NCBI GenBank assembly: GCA_946011705.1
Contig: CAMGCA010000131.1
Location: 1 to 6,286 of the forward strand
Origin: an uncultured Clostridia bacterium
GTDB lineage: Bacteria; Bacillota; Clostridia; Oscillospirales; Oscillospiraceae
Direction: 5' to 3'
DNA length: 6,286 nt
A program made the translations under genes and the position numbers. The notes under the pieces were generated by a model that worked only from the letters and a program-made list of their open reading frames with translations, was not told where the DNA came from and did not search any database. Numbering within the stretch: position 1 is the stretch's first letter; every line of letters begins with the position of its first letter. Of the stretch, positions 1 through 5,488 are shown piece by piece.

Positions 1-21
1 CGCCCCGCTGCCCCGACGGGT

Positions 22-43
22 GGGACGCCCGGGAGGCCGTCCC
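22..43. repeat. GC-rich hairpin at left edge
   Basis: The arms gggacg (22-27) and cgtccc (38-43) pair across a GC-rich 10-base loop. A 10-base self-complementary sequence, aattgcaatt, follows at 51-60. The stretch lies beyond the 3' end of the leftward lipoprotein gene and shows no coding signal. It resembles the other short GC-rich intergenic palindromes of this window (1464-1508 and 3931-3964), so it may belong to a dispersed palindrome family. That relation is inferred from style, not from a real alignment. Confidence 0.35.
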
Positions 44-76
44 TTACGGGAATTGCAATTGCGAAAATACGACTGT

Positions 77-101
77 TGGCGGGGGCGTAAAACCCCCGCC
101 A
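77..101 (-). terminator. Stem-loop ending the solute-binding-protein transcript
   Basis: A perfect 9-bp stem, tggcggggg (77-85) with cccccgcca (93-101), closes a 7-base loop. It lies 22 bases past the TGA stop (124-126) of the leftward gene, a good place for an intrinsic terminator. Reading leftward, the stem is followed by ACAGTCGTATTTTCGC, so the T-run is short and displaced. The stem could instead be a 3' stabilising or partial-readthrough hairpin ahead of transporter genes lying beyond the window edge. Confidence 0.55.
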
Positions 102-123
102 GCCTTCATCGGTTGCGGTAAAA

Positions 124-1305
124 TCAGCTTGCGGAGCCAGTCTGCACGGTCTCCAGCACCCAGGCACCGGCGGCGGTGTCAGCGGTCTTGATGTAGGCGG
201 TGTCACGGACGGCGTCGCCCACCTCGTCAAAGGCGATGGCGCCGGAAACGCCGGTGTAGGTGACGGAGGGCAGAATCTGCATCAGAGCGGCCTTGTCGGC
301 GCTGTCGGCTTTCTTCATGGCCTCCAGAGCCACGAAGTAAGCGTCATAGCCCATGGCGGTGACGGCGGAGATGGTGTCGTTGCCGCCGTTGGCAGCCAGA
401 GCCTCGGAGCTGCCGTTGATGTACTCCTTGATGCCCTTATCGAATTCGGCGGAGCCGCCCTCCTGATAGAAGGTGGAGACGTACAGCTGCAAGTTGGTGC
501 CCTTGATGGCTTCCAGAACCATGTTGTCGTCCAGGGTGTCGGAGCCCAGGAAGGGAGCCTCGATGCCCAGGGAATCGGCCTGCTTCAGAATCTGCACGGC
601 GTAGGCGATGGACACGGGGGTGAAGATCACGTCGGCGCCCTCGCTCTTGGCCTTGCTCAGGTAGGAGTTAAAGTCGGAGTTGCCGGTGGGGAAGGAGTCG
701 GTGATGACCTTGCCGCCGGCGGCCTCGAAGACCTGCTTGAAGAAGGCGATCAGGCCCTGGTCGTACTCGTTGCCGCTCTCGCCCAGGCAGTAAGCGGTCT
801 TGGCGCCGAACTTATCCATGCCGAAGTTGGCCAGAACGTCAGCCTGGAAGTTATCCAGGAAGCAGATACGGAAGTAGTAGCTGTTGCCGGCGGTGACGTT
901 GGGGTTGGTGCAGGTCACGCCGATGGCGGGGATGCCGGCCTCCTCAAACTTGGGGCCGCCAGCCATGGAGACACCGGAGCCGTAGGAGCCGCGGACGATG
1001 GACACGCCGGCGCTGACCAGAGCAGAGGCAGCGGAGGGAGCCTTGTCAGTGGAGGAGCCGGTGTCGCCGTAGACCAGCTCGACCTTGTAGGTCTCGCCGC
1101 CCAGGGTGACGGTGGGCACCTGAGAGTTGGCGTACTGCATACCTAAGATTTCTTTCTTGCCGCCGGAAGCGGAGTCGCCGGAAGAGGGCTCGAACACGCC
1201 GATCTTCACGACCTTCTCGCCGGAAGAAGCGCTGCCGCTGCCGCCGCAGGCGCACAGGGACACAGCCATGCACAGTACCAGAAGTAACGCTGTGAGTTTT
1301 TTCAT
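124..1305 (-). CDS. Branched-chain amino acid type ABC transporter substrate-binding lipoprotein
   Basis: Extracytoplasmic solute receptor of the Liv/HAAT importer class (periplasmic-binding-protein type 1 fold). It should capture an amino acid or similar small ligand outside the membrane and hand it to an ABC permease. The 393 residues start MKKLTALLLVLC and carry a lipobox, LCAC, with the lipidated cysteine at about residue 20, followed by a Gly/Ser tether. The mature part opens with KIGVFEPSSGDSASGG, the usual first strand and ligand loop. It continues with GIPAIGVTCTNPNVT and YYFRICFLDNFQADVLANF, which match the LivJ-type lobe and hinge pattern, and length is typical. The start at 1305 is preferred to an in-frame ATG at 1311 because GGGAGG (1314-1319) lies 8 bases from the former but only 2 from the latter. 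No permease or ATPase gene is visible; they could lie left of the window. The ligand cannot be told from sequence, and the family also includes amide and urea binders. Confidence 0.94.
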   Translation of the reverse strand: MKKLTALLLVLCMAVSLCACGGSGSASSGEKVVKIGVFEPSSGDSASGGKKEILGMQYANSQVPTVTLGGETYKVELVYGDTGSSTDKAPSAASALVSAGVSIVRGSYGSGVSMAGGPKFEEAGIPAIGVTCTNPNVTAGNSYYFRICFLDNFQADVLANFGMDKFGAKTAYCLGESGNEYDQGLIAFFKQVFEAAGGKVITDSFPTGNSDFNSYLSKAKSEGADVIFTPVSIAYAVQILKQADSLGIEAPFLGSDTLDDNMVLEAIKGTNLQLYVSTFYQEGGSAEFDKGIKEYINGSSEALAANGGNDTISAVTAMGYDAYFVALEAMKKADSADKAALMQILPSVTYTGVSGAIAFDEVGDAVRDTAYIKTADTAAGAWVLETVQTGSAS

Positions 1306-1313
1306 TTTCATTT

Positions 1314-1319
1314 CCTCCC
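1314..1319 (-). promoter_or_regulatory. Ribosome binding site deciding the lipoprotein start
   Basis: Read leftward, GGGAGG occupies 1319-1314. Spacing is 2 bases to the first ATG (1311-1309) and 8 bases to the second (1305-1303). The second is within the normal range, so the protein probably begins MKKLT rather than MKMKKLT. Confidence 0.7.
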
Positions 1320-1325
1320 ATCATG

Positions 1326-1358
1326 AGACAAATATCCATGCAATATGGACAATTGTCT
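1326..1358 (-). promoter_or_regulatory. Leader hairpin in the solute-binding-protein mRNA
   Basis: The outer arms agacaa (1326-1331) and ttgtct (1353-1358) pair, a 3x3 internal loop follows, and the inner arms tccat (1335-1339) and atgga (1345-1349) close a 5-base loop. The predicted RNA start is near 1363, so the hairpin fills most of the roughly 58-base leader and ends 6 bases before the ribosome binding site. A 10-bp palindrome, gacaattgtc, lies at 1348-1357. It could stabilise the 5' end or act as a regulator site. No known riboswitch is recognised and the leader is too short for most. Confidence 0.4.
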
Positions 1359-1369
1359 TTATGGGAGAC

Positions 1370-1398
1370 ATTATAACGAATAGAAATTCAAATTTCAA
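1370..1398 (-). promoter_or_regulatory. Sigma-A type promoter of the solute-binding-protein gene
   Basis: Read leftward, the -35 box is TTGAAA (1398-1393) and the -10 box is TATAAT (1375-1370), separated by exactly 17 bases. The surrounding DNA is AT-rich. Transcription should begin near 1363. The -10 hexamer is a perfect consensus match and the -35 matches four of six bases, so a strong promoter is expected, fitting an abundant binding protein. Confidence 0.8.
1383..1396. promoter_or_regulatory. Candidate operator palindrome over the -35 box
   Basis: gaaatt and aatttc form a perfect 6-bp inverted repeat with a 2-base centre. It covers part of the -35 hexamer and the adjoining spacer of the leftward promoter. 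A dimeric repressor bound here would block RNA polymerase. The DNA is AT-rich, so a chance palindrome is possible. No regulator gene is in the window. Confidence 0.35.
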
Positions 1399-1463
1399 TC
1401 GTTATTTATCACTTAATCAGGGAAATTTGCACTGGAATTTTATGCAAAAAGCACAATGTCCTG

Positions 1464-1508
1464 CCCGCCTGCCGGGGACATCCCCCTGTGGACGGCCCCG
1501 GAAGCGGG
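1464..1508. repeat. GC-rich imperfect palindrome between divergent genes
   Basis: cccgc (1464-1468) pairs with gcggg (1504-1508). After a small internal loop, ccgggg (1472-1477) pairs with ccccgg (1496-1501). The element lies between the divergent promoters and directly before the longer repeat at 1514-1619. It could be a separate dispersed palindrome or part of one composite element. Read leftward it is upstream of the lipoprotein promoter, so it does not terminate that gene. Confidence 0.45.
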
Positions 1509-1513
1509 AGACC

Positions 1514-1619
1514 TGTCATCCTGAGCGGAGCGGCTTTGCAGCGAAGTCGAAGGATCTTCCCGCAGAGTTGATCGGAAATGCGCAGATTCTTCGACTCGCT
1601 CCGCTCACTCAGGATGGCA
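1514..1619. repeat. Dispersed-type imperfect inverted repeat (gtcatcctgagcggagcg family)
   Basis: Long interrupted inverted repeat. tgtcatcctgag (1514-1525) pairs with ctcaggatggca (1608-1619) with one wobble. cggagcg (1526-1532) pairs with cgctccg (1597-1603). agtcgaaggatct (1545-1557) pairs with agattcttcgact (1584-1596) with one wobble. The left arm has 12 extra bases (1533-1544) and the right arm 4 (1604-1607), so the copy looks partly decayed. Sequences of the type 'gtcatcctgagcgaagcgaaggatct' are, as far as I recall, common intergenic repeats in many bacterial genomes. It carries no transposase, and any mobilisation would depend on another protein. The open frame running through it into the next gene is judged non-coding. 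Confidence 0.65.
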
Positions 1620-1657
1620 AATACGGATAGATTCCCCGCCAATATTCGTCACTTCTC

Positions 1658-1685
1658 TTGCAATCCTGCGCAAAGCTGTTATAAT
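1658..1685 (+). promoter_or_regulatory. Promoter of the surface-protein gene
   Basis: The -35 box TTGCAA (1658-1663) and -10 box TATAAT (1680-1685) are separated by 16 bases. Transcription should start near 1692, giving a leader of about 24 bases to the ATG at 1716. This rules against longer upstream starts such as 1578, and makes the in-frame ATG at 1695 unlikely because it would have almost no leader. Confidence 0.75.
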
Positions 1686-1715
1686 GAGCGCATAATGGGG
1701 AAAGGATTGAAATTT

Positions 1716-3914
1716 ATGAAAAAATTTCTTTCGATACTGATGCTGGTGTGCCTGCTGTTGGGCATGGTTCTGCCTGTCACGGCGGAGGGGGAGCCTTCAC
1801 CGCTATATGCGCAGGAAGGGGACAATACGGAATTCCAGACAAGTCTGACCTTTGAAGCTGGGCAATCTCTGTCCGCACGGTTCTACACAGGAAACACGGC
1901 AGGCAGCTCTGTAATAACAGCCACGGAAGGTTTCACCACTCAGGAAGGGCTGCCCATTGGTGCGCCGGACGAGAACGGAAACCGCAGTCTGAGTGCATCG
2001 ACCGCTGGCTCCTATACGCTGAGTTATGAGTTGGGCGAGATGACTTACAGCATGACGGTGACTGTGACACCCGCTGCACCACCTCCTCCCACAAAAGCAA
2101 GTACTGTTACTGTATCCGACATCACGGTTTTTGAAGAGGCTTTGACTTCTCAGGAAAAGTTTGACGCATTTTTGAATGACAATCTATATGATGATTCAGA
2201 TCCCCTGACACTTGTGCTTCCCACGGGAAATCTTGGAAGCATTACCTTGGGATATGTGCCAAGCAATGGTGCATCTGTTGTTTTGAAAGGTGTGTCCGGA
2301 ACAACGCTGACAAATCTGAATATTAAAACGCCGGGTGTCAGTGTGGATGGCATCACATTTAATGGCAGTCCGGCCATTACAGCAAGTGAGTCTTGTAATG
2401 TCTCAAACTGTAAGTTTACTTCCTCCGGGGACGCTTTCCAGCTTCTGCATGGGAAAAAATTGACGCTGAGTGGTAATACCTATAGTAAAGCCGGCTCTTT
2501 TGCGATGAAGATTATTTCCAGTGGTGGAAAAGAAGCATGGAACATCAATGCTCCAGATGTTGTGGGTGTAGTTGATAGTAATGTGTTCCAGGTGACCACT
2601 GTTCCTTTGGAGAAGGCAACGGAATATAATTTGGGCAGTGGCGTAATGTCCCTGCTTGACAACGGGTGGGTAGTTAAGTACACAGCGGACTGGCCCTATT
2701 CAAAATGCTATGTCGTTAAAGATGGAACAGCAATCGCATCCGTGACAGAAACCACAAAAAATGGGATACCCTTCAATGTTACCGGGCAAAAGTATTATGT
2801 TGTCGAAGGCACGCTTCCCACAATCAGAAAGGTTGATAACTCCGCAAAAGTCGTAGAAATTGATAAGCTTCAGAGTACATACCTGCAAAAAGTGAGCCTT
2901 GTATGTGGTTTTGCGGCGGCTAAAGTTACGGACAGTACGGGAACGACCGTGTATTCATATTTGGACAGCAACGGAAAGCTGACGTTCCATGTGAAAGCAA
3001 GTACGGCGGAGAAATACACAATAACAGAGATTTCAACCACCGAAACTGTCACCAAAACCACCACAAAAGCCACCACCAAAACCACCAGCCGCAGCTACAA
3101 CTACAAATATCAGGACTACTACCTGATCACCCCCCAGCGGGTCACCGACTGTACGCGCTATGTCAAGGATAACCTGGTGACCATCGAGTGCAAGGAGGCG
3201 GGCAGAAGGTCTATCAGCCTGCCGGTGGCTTCCATGGCGCAGGTCGCGGAGAAGGGCTACAGCATTCGGCTGAAACACGTGCAGATCGCGGAGATTCCCC
3301 TCCCTGCGGCCGCCCTCAAATCCGTGGCGCAGCCGGCCACGGGCACCACGGTGCTGCTGCACTACAAGTCCCTGAACCACAAAACCCTGACCACCGTGGG
3401 TCAGGCCTCCCTTAAGAGCCACCTGTCCCAGTTCCCGGGGGACAGCGCGGATCTTGCCTTCCTGCTGACGGCCACCAGTGACTCGGAGACCATCGAGGAC
3501 CTCCAGAAGGGCACCATCACCCTGAAAATCCCCTTCATCGTCCTGCCCGGCACGGAAGAGATGGAGAACAGGGTCTATGCCCTGCAAAGTGAAAGCCTTT
3601 CCGAGGCCCGGGAGACTGCCGTAGCGGACGGCTGCCTGACCACGACGCTGCTGGACCTGACGGAGCACATGGTGTTCCAGGTGGGAGAGCCTGTGGAAAC
3701 CACCGGGGAAACCACGGAAGCCACCGTTGAAACCACCGTGGAGACCACCGAGGAGACCACCCAGCCGGAAACGGAGCCGGAGACCACCGCTCCCGCGGAG
3801 CCGGTGGAAACGGCGAAAAAGGGCGGCGGCCTGATCATCGGTCTCAGCGTTGTGCTGGTGATCCTCTGCGGCGTGGTGGGATTCGTATTCCTGCGCAAGC
3901 GGTTCCGGAAATAA
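1716..3914 (+). CDS. Secreted, C-terminally membrane-anchored surface protein with beta-rich N-terminal part
   Basis: A 732-residue protein of unknown specific function, not recognised as a named family. A signal peptide covers residues 1-23 (MKKFLSIL..., cleavage likely after VTA). Residues 24-117 look like an all-beta, Ig-like domain, followed by a Pro-rich linker (AAPPPP, about 118-127). Residues about 160-290 alternate short hydrophobic strands with Gly/Asn/Ser turns (for example VVLKGVSGTTLTNLNIKT), as in right-handed beta-helix adhesins or polysaccharide lyases, but no catalytic motif is evident. Then come a Thr/Lys linker (440-460), a second beta-rich domain (about 461-655), a Thr/Glu/Pro stalk (661-702), one membrane segment (706-726) and the basic tail RKRFRK. 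There is no LPXTG sorting motif. The start at 1716 is supported by AAGGA (1702-1706), 9 bases upstream, and by the promoter. GC is about 37-53% in sampled 60-base lines before 3050 and about 57-75% after, suggesting a mosaic gene. It is probably transcribed alone. Binding or adhesion is the likeliest role, by inference only. Confidence 0.85.
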   Translation: MKKFLSILMLVCLLLGMVLPVTAEGEPSPLYAQEGDNTEFQTSLTFEAGQSLSARFYTGNTAGSSVITATEGFTTQEGLPIGAPDENGNRSLSASTAGSYTLSYELGEMTYSMTVTVTPAAPPPPTKASTVTVSDITVFEEALTSQEKFDAFLNDNLYDDSDPLTLVLPTGNLGSITLGYVPSNGASVVLKGVSGTTLTNLNIKTPGVSVDGITFNGSPAITASESCNVSNCKFTSSGDAFQLLHGKKLTLSGNTYSKAGSFAMKIISSGGKEAWNINAPDVVGVVDSNVFQVTTVPLEKATEYNLGSGVMSLLDNGWVVKYTADWPYSKCYVVKDGTAIASVTETTKNGIPFNVTGQKYYVVEGTLPTIRKVDNSAKVVEIDKLQSTYLQKVSLVCGFAAAKVTDSTGTTVYSYLDSNGKLTFHVKASTAEKYTITEISTTETVTKTTTKATTKTTSRSYNYKYQDYYLITPQRVTDCTRYVKDNLVTIECKEAGRRSISLPVASMAQVAEKGYSIRLKHVQIAEIPLPAAALKSVAQPATGTTVLLHYKSLNHKTLTTVGQASLKSHLSQFPGDSADLAFLLTATSDSETIEDLQKGTITLKIPFIVLPGTEEMENRVYALQSESLSEARETAVADGCLTTTLLDLTEHMVFQVGEPVETTGETTEATVETTVETTEETTQPETEPETTAPAEPVETAKKGGGLIIGLSVVLVILCGVVGFVFLRKRFRK
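3051..3086 (+). repeat. 12-bp tandem repeat coding the Thr/Lys linker
   Basis: Three consecutive 12-base units: accaaaaccacc, acaaaagccacc, accaaaaccacc. They encode TKTT-TKAT-TKTT, residues 446-457 of the surface protein. The unit is a multiple of three, so copy-number change keeps the frame. The repeat lies exactly where base composition shifts from moderate to high GC. Confidence 0.8.
3696..3761 (+). repeat. Degenerate repeats coding the Thr/Glu stalk
   Basis: Imperfect repeats built on gaaaccacc / gagaccacc encode repeated ETT motifs (residues 661-682), extended by a Glu/Thr/Pro tract to about residue 702. Such low-complexity stalks commonly lift surface domains away from the membrane across the cell wall. 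Their length may vary between strains. Confidence 0.7.
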
Positions 3915-3930
3915 CTGCCACATATCCTGA

Positions 3931-3976
3931 GGGCGGGTCATTGACCCGCCCTTCGGCGTGGGTCGGATTCTTTTTT
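3931..3976 (+). terminator. Intrinsic terminator after the surface-protein gene
   Basis: A 9-bp stem, gggcgggtc (3931-3939) with gacccgccc (3943-3951), starts 16 bases after the TAA. A second, overlapping stem is possible: gacccgcc (3943-3950) with ggc (3955-3957) and gggtc (3960-3964), a GT bulge separating the last two. This second stem lies only 6 bases before a T6 run (3971-3976), so it fits the classical terminator shape better. The two stems share one arm and exclude each other. The T-run ends 7 bases before the next -35 box, so termination and re-initiation are tightly packed. Confidence 0.65.
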
Positions 3977-3983
3977 CCGGGGC

Positions 3984-4012
3984 TTGAGAAATGGGTGAAA
4001 ATGAAGTATAAT
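3984..4012 (+). promoter_or_regulatory. Promoter of the moaA-moaC-mog operon
   Basis: The -35 box TTGAGA (3984-3989) and -10 box TATAAT (4007-4012) are separated by exactly 17 bases. Transcription should start near 4019, leaving a leader of about 28 bases before the moaA ATG. That leaves no room for a molybdenum cofactor riboswitch, so control, if any, would act at the promoter. Confidence 0.8.
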
Positions 4013-4046
4013 CAATACCAAGACAATCGGGAATGAGGAAAGACAG

Positions 4047-5000
4047 ATGATCGATCAGTTTGGACGAAGCGTCACCTACCTGCGTATATCCGTCACGGAG
4101 CTGTGCAATCTGCGCTGCCGGTACTGTATGCCGGCGGAGGGCGTGTGCAAGAAGAATCACGCCGATATGCTCACCGAGGACGAGATGATTCTGGCGGTGG
4201 AGGCCGCCGCCGCCCTGGGCATCACCAAGCTGCGCATCACCGGTGGAGAGCCGCTGGTGAAGAAAAATATCCTTTCCATCTGCCGCCGTGCGGTGGCAGT
4301 GCCGGGAATCCGGGAGGTGTGCCTGACCACCAACGGCATTTTGCTGCCCGAACTGGCAAAGCCCCTGAAGGAGGCGGGCGTAAGGAGGCTGAATCTGAGC
4401 CTCGACACCCTGAACCCGGAAAAGTACGCCTATATCACAAGAATTGGAAAATTGGAGGATTTTTGGGCCGGCTTTCACGCCGCGCTGGACGCGGGCTTTG
4501 AAAAAATTAAGCTCAACGCCGTGCTGATTGGCGGTTTCAACGACGATGAGATTGTCCCCCTGGCGGAACTGACCCGGCAGTATCCCGTGGATATGCGCTT
4601 CATCGAAATGATGCCCATGTGCGACAGCGCGGAATTCGGGGCCGAAGCCTATATTCCCTATACACGGGTGCTGGACACCCTGCCCGATGCCCGGCCTGTT
4701 CCAAAGGACGGCGGCGTTGCCAAACTCTACCGCTTGCCGGGGGCCAAGGGAAACATCGGACTTATCAGCCCGGTCAGCGCCCACTTTTGCGGCGAGTGCA
4801 ACCGTATCCGTCTGACGGCGGACGGTAAGGTCAAGCCCTGTCTGCATTCGGGCGCGGAATATCCCCTGAAGGGCCTGGATTTTGCAGGGATGAAGGCCCA
4901 GCTGGAGCGCGCCATTCTGGGCAAACCCCAATGGCACGGTAGTTTGGACGCCGCCCACCGCTCCGGCGCGGGCCGGAACATGAATCAGATCGGAGGTTAA
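4047..5000 (+). CDS. moaA: GTP 3',8-cyclase MoaA (radical SAM)
   Basis: First enzyme of molybdenum cofactor synthesis. In the cytoplasm it uses S-adenosylmethionine to cyclise GTP to 3',8-cyclo-7,8-dihydro-GTP, which MoaC then rearranges. The radical-SAM CxxxCxxC cluster ligands are Cys20, Cys24 and Cys27 (TELCNLRCRYCMP). TGGEPL (about 65-70) is the SAM-binding GGEP motif. The second, substrate-binding 4Fe-4S cluster uses Cys248, Cys251 and Cys265 (FCGECNRIRLTADG...KPC), with Arg253 and Arg255 in the NRIR motif matching the GTP-contacting arginines of characterised MoaA. The C-terminal Gly-Gly needed for activity is present (MNQIGG). At 317 residues it is slightly shorter than the usual 325-340 but has all key parts. 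GAGGA (4035-4039) lies 7 bases before the ATG. moaC starts 2 bases past the stop. Confidence 0.97.
   Translation: MIDQFGRSVTYLRISVTELCNLRCRYCMPAEGVCKKNHADMLTEDEMILAVEAAAALGITKLRITGGEPLVKKNILSICRRAVAVPGIREVCLTTNGILLPELAKPLKEAGVRRLNLSLDTLNPEKYAYITRIGKLEDFWAGFHAALDAGFEKIKLNAVLIGGFNDDEIVPLAELTRQYPVDMRFIEMMPMCDSAEFGAEAYIPYTRVLDTLPDARPVPKDGGVAKLYRLPGAKGNIGLISPVSAHFCGECNRIRLTADGKVKPCLHSGAEYPLKGLDFAGMKAQLERAILGKPQWHGSLDAAHRSGAGRNMNQIGG
4992..4997 (+). promoter_or_regulatory. moaC ribosome binding site inside the last two moaA codons
   Basis: GGAGGT encodes the terminal Gly-Gly of MoaA (GGA GGT, then TAA at 4998-5000). The same bases form a near-perfect Shine-Dalgarno sequence 5 to 6 bases before the moaC ATG at 5003. 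Termination on moaA and initiation on moaC are therefore nearly superimposed, favouring translational coupling. Confidence 0.85.
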
Positions 5001-5002
5001 TC

Positions 5003-5488
5003 ATGTCGGATTTTACCCATTTTAACGATCAGGGCCGGGCAAAGATGGTAGACGTGGGAGAAAAGCCCATTTCCCAGCGCACCGCCGTTGCCGCCGGGCG
5101 GGTGCTGGTGAGTGACCACACCTTCTCCTTAATCAAAAGCGGCGGCATGAAAAAGGGCGATGTGCTGACTGTTGCCCAGATCGCCGGGGTCATGGGGGCC
5201 AAGCGCACCCCGGACATCATCCCCATGTGCCATCCCATCCTGATGGACGGCATCAATTTGGAGCTTTCTCTGGACGAGGAGAGAAAAAGCGTGGAAATTC
5301 GGGCTACCGTTTCCTGCGGCGGACGCACCGGCGTGGAAATGGAGGCCCTCACCGCCGTATCCACCGCCGCCCTGACGGTGTACGATATGTGCAAGGCGGT
5401 GCAGAAGGACATGGTCATTACGGACATCCGGCTGGTTTCCAAAACCGGTGGTGTCCACGGAGATTACAAACGGGAGGAAACAGTATGA
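5003..5488 (+). CDS. moaC: Cyclic pyranopterin monophosphate synthase MoaC
   Basis: Second step of the pathway: it converts the MoaA product to cyclic pyranopterin monophosphate in the cytoplasm, normally as a hexamer. The 161 residues match the family length and can be numbered almost directly against E. coli MoaC. Visible motifs are FNDQGRAKMVDVGEKPISQR (8-26), Lys51, the signature GAKRTPDIIPMCHP with His77, GVEMEALTAVS with Glu112 and Glu114, YDMCKAVQKDM with Asp128 and Lys131, and the closing KTGGVHGDY. All expected active-site residues are present. It starts 2 bases after the moaA stop, using the ribosome binding site within moaA, and its TGA overlaps the mog start as ATGA (5485-5488). 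Expression should be tightly coupled to both neighbours. Confidence 0.97.
   Translation: MSDFTHFNDQGRAKMVDVGEKPISQRTAVAAGRVLVSDHTFSLIKSGGMKKGDVLTVAQIAGVMGAKRTPDIIPMCHPILMDGINLELSLDEERKSVEIRATVSCGGRTGVEMEALTAVSTAALTVYDMCKAVQKDMVITDIRLVSKTGGVHGDYKREETV

Noticed and set aside
1127..1630. A 167-codon plus-strand open frame overlapping the lipoprotein start and the repeat
   Set aside because: Most of it is antisense to the signal-peptide end of the lipoprotein gene, and the remainder is repeat sequence. It has no domain and no suitable ribosome binding site.
1578..1715. Extended N-terminus for the surface protein from upstream ATGs at 1578 or 1695
   Set aside because: The 1578 start lies inside the inverted repeat and upstream of the promoter. 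The 1695 start would leave almost no leader. The signal peptide, ribosome binding site and promoter all fit 1716.
3051..3761. CRISPR-like array from the repeated accaaaaccacc and gaaaccacc units
   Set aside because: The units are short, lie in frame within a coding sequence and encode Thr-rich linkers. There are no regular spacers and no cas genes.
4019..4046. Molybdenum cofactor riboswitch before moaA
   Set aside because: The leader predicted from the promoter is only about 28 bases, far too short for that structured element.
3033..4958. A 641-codon open frame on the minus strand across the surface gene, spacer and moaA
   Set aside because: It runs opposite two well-supported genes and through a terminator and promoter. 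Its product is low-complexity Gly/Gln/Arg/His-rich text typical of antisense to GC-rich codons, with no recognisable domain.
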